Source: Streptomyces griseus subsp. griseus (GTDB lineage: Bacteria; Actinomycetota; Actinomycetes; Streptomycetales; Streptomycetaceae). Taken from it: a stretch of DNA of 64,000 bases. The position numbers were made by a program, and so were the translations under genes. Positions 59,610 to 64,000 of this stretch are shown here, one piece after another; position 1 is the first letter of the stretch, and the number at the start of each line of letters is the position of its first letter. The notes beneath the pieces are model-generated. The model saw only the letters and a list, made by a program, of their open reading frames with translations. It searched no databases and had not been told where the DNA came from. The stretch is taken from assembly GCF_003610995.1 (NCBI RefSeq), contig NZ_CP032543.1:5952001-6016000 (forward strand), in the 5' to 3' direction.

Positions 59610-60470
59610 GTGAAGCTTCATGTCCGCACCGCCATCATGTGCGCCATCGGCGTGCTCCTGGCCGGATGTGTGTCCGCTCCGGCCGACGCGGGCCGGCCAG
59701 CCGCCGAGGGTGACGCTCCCTTCTGGCAGGCAGAGTTCGACGGGCCCGCGGGGACGCGCCCGTCAGCCGAGGACTGGAACACCGAGACCGGCAACCTGGA
59801 CGAGGAGGGGTGGGGGAACAACGAGTTGCAGTACTACACCGACGATGCCGCCAACTCGGCACTCGACGGCTCGGGCCACCTGGTGATCACCGCACGACGC
59901 GCTCCCGAGGGTGCGGAACTGCCGTGCTACACCCAGGACTCCTGCCCGTGGACCTCCGCGCGCCTGACCACTGCCGGGAAAGTCTCGCTCCACCACGGAC
60001 GCGTGGAGGTCCGGGCGAAGTTGCCCACCGGCACCGGGCTGCTCCCGGCCATCTGGCTGCTCGGCGACAACGGCGCGCAGTGGCCCGCCCAGGGCGAGAT
60101 CGACATCAGCGAGGTCGTCGGTGACGAACCGCGCACCGTCCACGGAACCGCGCACGGTCCGACGTACTACAACGAGAAGGGCATCGGCGGTTCCACGACC
60201 CTCCCCGCAGACGCCTCCCTGACGTTCCACACCTACGCCGTGGACAAAGAGCCCGAACGCGTCACCTGGTCCGTCGACGGGGAACCTTACTTCACCCTGA
60301 CCCCGGACAAGCTCCCGGCCGAGCACGACTGGGTCTTCGAGCAGGACATGCACCTCCTGCTGAACGTCGCGGTCGGCGGCGACTGGCCGGGACCGCCCGA
60401 CAGCACCACGCGCTTCCCGGCGACCATGACCGTCGATTACGTACGCCTCTACGGCACAGGACGCGACTGA
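59610..60470 (+). CDS. Secreted GH16-family glycoside hydrolase (laminarinase-like) lipoprotein
   Basis: A 286-residue protein from GTG 59610 with GGAG upstream. A lipoprotein signal peptide ends at VLLAGC (Cys 20). The GH16 catalytic domain covers about 35-285. WNTETGNLDEEGWGNNELQYY and TSARLTTAGKVSLHHGRVEVRAKLP are typical. The active site is GEIDISE, with the nucleophile and acid/base Glu in E-x-D-x-x-E. It probably hydrolyses 1,3- or 1,3-1,4-beta-glucans (fungal or plant polysaccharide). It is a stand-alone gene bordered by IS remnants on both sides. Confidence 0.9.
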   Translation: MKLHVRTAIMCAIGVLLAGCVSAPADAGRPAAEGDAPFWQAEFDGPAGTRPSAEDWNTETGNLDEEGWGNNELQYYTDDAANSALDGSGHLVITARRAPEGAELPCYTQDSCPWTSARLTTAGKVSLHHGRVEVRAKLPTGTGLLPAIWLLGDNGAQWPAQGEIDISEVVGDEPRTVHGTAHGPTYYNEKGIGGSTTLPADASLTFHTYAVDKEPERVTWSVDGEPYFTLTPDKLPAEHDWVFEQDMHLLLNVAVGGDWPGPPDSTTRFPATMTVDYVRLYGTGRD

Positions 60471-61206
60471 CCGCGACCCGCGCCAAGCACCGGCAGGACG
60501 AGACATCAACCACGCCGGACCGGAACTCGACCCCAGCGCCCATGACGGCTCCCAAGTACCGGCGCTGCGCGGCCGCGGCCTCCTGCTGTGGAACGGCACC
60601 TGGCAGGGGGAGGACGGCTACGCGGTCCGCAGTGGTACCAAGCAGCTCACCCAGTCGCGGCTGTGTCGACCCTGACTTGTGCCGCCGATTCACCTTGGCC
60701 CCGGGGGGCTCCGTCAGGCCGGGGGCCTGACGTACCGGTAGTGAAAGTGGGGCGACAGGTGGTCCCCTCCTTGGAGCTCGCGGAGAATCAACGTGTGGCT
60801 TCCAACGGTTCGGCTCCTTGGTGTGGTGTCCGCATATCTGGCGAGGGCCGAGATCGATCCCGTCCGAAGTTCGCGATGTTGTTGCCACACTCGGACGAGA
60901 GGCAGCGCCGTCTACTGATGGGGCTGAGGCCAGATTCCTGGGCCGCGGGGGGATTTGGGCGCTCGCGCGCCACAGCGACACGCGCGGCGGTTGCGGAACT
61001 GGTGTGTTGGCCCCAGTGCCAGAGATGGGTCACCTGCGGCGGGACTCGCACTCCGGGTGTCGTGACGCCGCCTCACCCTCTCGCTGGCAGATCGGCCGTT
61101 GAGCGGGTGGGATTGCGGGGTAGTTGATCATGGGTCCCCGGGTGACCGTTCATGGGCGCGGGTACTGCGTACGCGCCGGGGCCCACCGATGGAGAGGAGT
61201 GGCGTC
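60471..61206. other. 736-bp gap with fragmentary content
   Basis: No intact gene. A 40-codon open stretch around 60540-60660 (LLLWNGTWQGEDGYAVRSG, ending TGA) is unassigned. An ISAzo13-type transposase fragment lies at about 60870-60990. The last 100 bp hold the leader of the monooxygenase gene. Confidence 0.45.
60865..61000 (+). mobile_element. ISAzo13-family transposase N-terminal remnant
   Basis: FAMLLPHSDERQRRLLMG in one frame is followed in another by AEARFLGRGGIWALAR. This is the start of ISAzo13-type transposases with a one-base frame break. The following bases keep only a VAEL-like trace, then nothing recognisable. Confidence 0.55.
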
Positions 61207-62403
61207 ATGGGCGAGCGTCGTGTGGTGGTGTCCGGGGGGAGTATTGCCGGGTTGTCGGTCGCTTTCTGGATGCGGCGGCTCGGGTGGCAGGTCACGGTGA
61301 TCGAGCGGGCGCCCGCTTTCCGGGACGGGGGGCAGAATGTCGACGTGCGGGGCGTTGCCCGTGAGGTCTTGGACCGCATGGGGCTGTTCGAGGCGGTGAA
61401 GAGGCAGAACACGACGGAGAGGGGGACGGTCTTCGTCGATGCGGATGGCCGGGTGACGGCCGAGCTGCCTTCCGTGGGTCCGGACGGTGCGACGGCCGAG
61501 CTGGAGGTGCTGCGCGGTGACCTGGCCCGTACCGTCCACGACCACCTGCCGCCCGGTGTCGTCTCCGTTCACGGTGACAGCATCGAGACCGTGACGGACT
61601 CCGCCGAAGGCGTCCGCATCGTCACGTCCGCCGGACGACAGATCGACTGCGATCTCCTGGTGGTCGCCGAGGGAGTGCGCTCGGCGACGCGCGACCGCGT
61701 CTTCACATCCGGGGAGGTGACCAGGACCGACCTCGACGTGACCATGGTCTTCGGTACGATCCCCCGCACGGAGGATGACGACGACCGGTGGCGCTGGCAC
61801 ACCACCACCCGGGGACGGCAGATCCATCTGCGGCCCGACCGCCACGGCACCACCCGTGCAGTCCTCTCGTTCAGCCCGGGGGACGACCTCACCGGCCTGG
61901 ACCGCACAACTGCTCTGGCCCGGCTTCGAGAACGGTATGCCGGCGCGGGCTGGCAGGCACCCCGTGTCCTCGACGCTTTCGATACCGCCGAGGACCTCTA
62001 CATCGACCAGCTGACCCAGATCAGGATGCCGACCTGGCACCGCGGGCACATCGTCGTGGCGGGGGATGCCGGATGGTGTGTCACACCGATGGGCGGGGGA
62101 GGTGCATCACTCGCTCTCACCAGCGGATACGTCCTGGCCGCGCAGATCGCCGCACACCCCGGGGACACCGAGGCCGCCCTGTTGGCCTACCAAGCCTGGA
62201 TGCGCCCTCTGGTCGACGGTGTTCAGCATCTGCCGCACGGGATCAAGCACTTCGCCTATCCACAGACCCAAACCGGCCTGGCTCTACGCCGCCTCGCCGA
62301 CAAACTCCTGACCTCTGCGCCGCTCAAGCCCCTGACCGCGAAGCTCACACAGGTCGCCGCCACCGAGCGCCAGCTCCCTGCCTTCCCCGATGCCAGCCGA
62401 TGA
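61207..62403 (+). CDS. FAD-dependent monooxygenase (TetX/PHBH-like)
   Basis: A 398-residue class A flavoprotein monooxygenase. FAD site VVSGGSIAGLSVAFWMRRLGW, RGDLARTVHDHLPP with the conserved Arg, LVVAEGVRSATRDR (DG motif variant, EG) and IVVAGDAGWCVTPMGGGGASLAL (GD motif). AGAGGAG precedes ATG 61207 at 8 bp; longer starts are not needed. The substrate is unknown. Relatives hydroxylate aromatic polyketides or tetracycline-like antibiotics. No cluster genes are adjacent. Confidence 0.87.
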   Translation: MGERRVVVSGGSIAGLSVAFWMRRLGWQVTVIERAPAFRDGGQNVDVRGVAREVLDRMGLFEAVKRQNTTERGTVFVDADGRVTAELPSVGPDGATAELEVLRGDLARTVHDHLPPGVVSVHGDSIETVTDSAEGVRIVTSAGRQIDCDLLVVAEGVRSATRDRVFTSGEVTRTDLDVTMVFGTIPRTEDDDDRWRWHTTTRGRQIHLRPDRHGTTRAVLSFSPGDDLTGLDRTTALARLRERYAGAGWQAPRVLDAFDTAEDLYIDQLTQIRMPTWHRGHIVVAGDAGWCVTPMGGGGASLALTSGYVLAAQIAAHPGDTEAALLAYQAWMRPLVDGVQHLPHGIKHFAYPQTQTGLALRRLADKLLTSAPLKPLTAKLTQVAATERQLPAFPDASR

Positions 62404-62456
62404 CACCGGCACGAGACGCCGGCAGTACGCATCATGGCCATCTACCGGCGTGTGCC

Positions 62457-62987
62457 TCAGCTTTCGGTGAGCATGCTGGTGCGGAGCCCGGTGAGGGTTC
62501 GGTTGAGGATGCGGGAGACCTGCATCTGGGAGATGCCGAGGTGGTTGCCGATCTCGGACCGGGTCATGCCCTGTCCGAAGCGCAGTGAGGTGATGGTGCG
62601 CTCGCGTTCGTCCAGGGCGGCGGCTTGTGCGCACGAGAGGTCCACCGGTCTGAGCACGACCGTCTTCTCCGGCGCCGTCACCATCCCGGCGAATGTCCCC
62701 GCCTGGCGGAAACGGGCCCGGCCGGGTACCGCGTCGCCGGCCTTCAGGCGGGTGACGCCGGTGCCGACCGCCGCGACGACTCCGGCGGAGTCGTGCCCCA
62801 TCGCCCGGGGAAAGGAGCGGCCGGTCATCAGCTTCATCTGGCGGTTGCGCATCTTCCAGCCCAGCGAGTTGGCGGCCGCCGCTCCGACGCCGACGAGTAC
62901 CTCATCCGGACCCGGCCATGGTGGCTCGAACTCAGCGAGCCGCATCACCTCCGGACCGCCGTAGCGGTCGTTCGGAAGGCGCTTCAC
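62457..62987 (-). CDS. Chimera: oxidoreductase N-terminal domain fused to SigB/SigF-type sigma region 4
   Basis: The 176-residue frame has two unrelated parts. Residues 1-124 are the N-terminal, GroES-like domain of an MDR-type NADPH:quinone oxidoreductase (YGGPEVMRLAEF, GWKMRNRQMKLMTGRSFPRAMGHDSAGVVAAVG, VDLSCAQAAAL). Residues about 126-176 are region 4 of a stress-type sigma factor (DERERTITSLRFGQGMTRSEIG, GISQMQVSRILNRTL). The switch lies at about 62612 without stop or frame change. The nucleotide-binding half of the oxidoreductase and regions 2-3 of the sigma factor are missing. The start overlaps the cupin stop (ATGA). Whether it is functional is unknown. Confidence 0.75.
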   Translation of the reverse strand: MKRLPNDRYGGPEVMRLAEFEPPWPGPDEVLVGVGAAAANSLGWKMRNRQMKLMTGRSFPRAMGHDSAGVVAAVGTGVTRLKAGDAVPGRARFRQAGTFAGMVTAPEKTVVLRPVDLSCAQAAALDERERTITSLRFGQGMTRSEIGNHLGISQMQVSRILNRTLTGLRTSMLTES

Positions 62988-63445
62988 GGGGCGTACTCTT
63001 TCGAGATCTCGGTGGCGTAGTTCTTCCAGAGCGGTTGCATGGTCTCGGCGTTGACCGGCTGCCCGGAATCGATCATGGCCTTGAAGTCGCGGAAGTACTG
63101 CACGTACAGGTCCGGCGTGAAGGTGTTCAGCATGACCGCGTTCTCGTCGCCGACGTTGGCGAACGTGTGCGGCGCCCCGGTCGGCACGATGACCCAGGTG
63201 CCCGGCCCGGCGTCGTACTGGTCCTCGCCGACGGTGAACCGGAAGGTTCCCGCCAGCACGTAGAAGCCCTCGTCATGCTGGGCATGGCGATGCTGCAACG
63301 GGCTTGGGGTGCCCGGCGGGATGGTGACCTCGGCGAACCCCAGCCGGTGGTCGGTGTGCTCGCCGCTCTCCAGGATGCGGATCTGCTGCGCCCCGCTGCC
63401 GAGGATCTCGCCCTCACCGGGTCGGACGATGTTCACCTTAGCCAC
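62984..63445 (-). CDS. Cupin-domain protein
   Basis: A 153-residue single-domain cupin. The metal-site blocks are PSPLQHRHAQHDEGFYVLAG (HxH...E) and VPTGAPHTFANVG with the distal His. Small cupins of this form act as dioxygenases, isomerases or sensors; no specific substrate is evident. It lies 14 bp downstream of an AraC-type regulator, and its stop overlaps the chimera start. Confidence 0.85.
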   Translation of the reverse strand: MAKVNIVRPGEGEILGSGAQQIRILESGEHTDHRLGFAEVTIPPGTPSPLQHRHAQHDEGFYVLAGTFRFTVGEDQYDAGPGTWVIVPTGAPHTFANVGDENAVMLNTFTPDLYVQYFRDFKAMIDSGQPVNAETMQPLWKNYATEISKEYAP

Positions 63446-63459
63446 GGTCTCTCCTCTTG

Positions 63460-64000
63460 CTAGTGCCTGCCTTGGTCACCACCATCCTCATCCGGGCCGG
63501 CTGTGCGCGTCCTGGCCGTCCGTGCACGGTTGCTGGTTACCAGTGCACGGGCGTTGTAGCCGTAAGTCGCCTTGAAGAGCTTGCTGAAATGGGTGGGATC
63601 GGAGAATCCCCATCGGGCGGCCACGGCGGTGACCGTACGTCCGCTTTCGGTCAGCTCGGCCCGGCAGCGCTCCAGGCGTCGGTGGCGGATCAGGGCCGCG
63701 ACGGTGAGCGGCTGGTCCTCGAACAGCTTGTGCAGCCGGCGTACGGACATGTTGTGGGCGGCGGCGATGCTGGGCGGGGACAGGTCGGGATCGGCCAGCC
63801 GGGCCTCGATGTAGCCGGCGATCCGGCTCCGCAGCCGTCCGTCCGGGGCCGGTTGATCGTCGCCGAGCCGGGCCTCCAGCGCGACCGCGATCAGTTCGAC
63901 GACGGCCGCCGCCGACCTCAGCGCCTCCGCCTCGCGGAACTCGGTCGCCCACCGCGCCGACTCCCGGGCCAGCACGGAGACGAGGGCGCCCGGGCCATGG
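63460..64000 (-). CDS. AraC-family transcriptional regulator, 5' part beyond window
   Basis: The frame is open at the window end (reading HGPGALVSVLARESARW from the edge), so the gene starts outside. The visible 180 residues include part of the AraC ligand-like domain and the C-terminal double helix-turn-helix: SPPSIAAAHNMSVRRLHKLFED and VTAVAARWGFSDPTHFSKLFKATYG. It precedes the cupin and chimera genes and is likely to regulate them. Confidence 0.87.
   Translation of the reverse strand, partial: HGPGALVSVLARESARWATEFREAEALRSAAAVVELIAVALEARLGDDQPAPDGRLRSRIAGYIEARLADPDLSPPSIAAAHNMSVRRLHKLFEDQPLTVAALIRHRRLERCRAELTESGRTVTAVAARWGFSDPTHFSKLFKATYGYNARALVTSNRARTARTRTAGPDEDGGDQGRH

Noticed and set aside
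1..64000. CRISPR array, tRNA, rRNA or riboswitch
   Set aside because: No regularly spaced direct repeats with unique spacers and no tRNA cloverleaf or known riboswitch core were recognised by eye. A covariance-model search would be needed to exclude small RNAs.

Overview
The window has very high G+C, a strong G/C bias at third codon positions, frequent GTG starts, many ATGA/GTGA stop-start overlaps and families typical of Streptomyces: an iron box of the DmdR1/IdeR type, a sortase-E-like LAATG anchor, a class F sortase, a SpoIIE/PAS/GAF phosphatase and an RsbW-like kinase. I read it as a chromosome segment of a Streptomyces or close relative. No rRNA, tRNA or CRISPR array was recognised.

Layout. 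0-6.4 kb: the 3' part of a Pnkp RNA-repair enzyme, arginine deiminase, ornithine carbamoyltransferase, a cationic amino-acid permease and an anti-sigma-type kinase. 6.5-14.0 kb: a compact catabolic island that looks like aerobic 2-aminobenzoyl-CoA (anthraniloyl-CoA) breakdown. It holds a CoA ligase, a fused flavin monooxygenase/old-yellow-enzyme reductase, an acyl-CoA dehydrogenase, an enoyl-CoA hydratase, a RidA-family protein and a PaaX-type regulator. Related TGAC-N4-GTCA palindromes lie at both promoter regions. 14.3-20.8 kb: a complete Mrp antiporter operon with an A-B fusion, then C, D, E, F and G. 20.9-37.5 kb: an exopolysaccharide/surface glycan region with CDP-alcohol phosphotransferase, cytidylyltransferase, glycosyltransferases, a Wzz-like protein, flippase, polymerase, GDP-fucose synthesis (gmd, fcl), an initiating glycosylphosphotransferase and co-transcribed secreted proteins. 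Two of its genes carry apparent single-base deletions. 37.8-40.8 kb: an iron-box-controlled pair of secreted proteins, one with an LAATG sorting signal. 40.9-44.1 kb: a PAS-GAF-SpoIIE-HATPase regulator and an AlkB-like dioxygenase. 44.3-48.9 kb: a putative choline-to-betaine operon (GMC dehydrogenase, APC transporter, aldehyde dehydrogenase).

From about 49 kb the character changes. Intact genes are spaced out among remnants: truncated sigma factor, secreted protein, P-loop kinase and oxidoreductase fragments, and IS110, IS701, IS5 and ISAzo13-type transposase scars, including one IS nested in another. Intact genes here are a small membrane protein, an SDR/VOC/TetR group, a DUF4157 (eCIS-associated) protein, a class F sortase with a membrane-anchored partner, a GH16 lipoprotein, an FAD monooxygenase, and an AraC-cupin operon whose last gene is an in-frame chimera of an oxidoreductase N-terminus and a SigB/SigF-like region 4.

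The strongest leads for new biology are the anthraniloyl-CoA locus with its Arg-less RidA protein and shared operator, the iron-regulated sortase-anchored pair, the orphan eCIS-type effector, the operon coupling GDP-fucose supply to secreted propeller/LamG proteins, and the oxidoreductase-sigma chimera.
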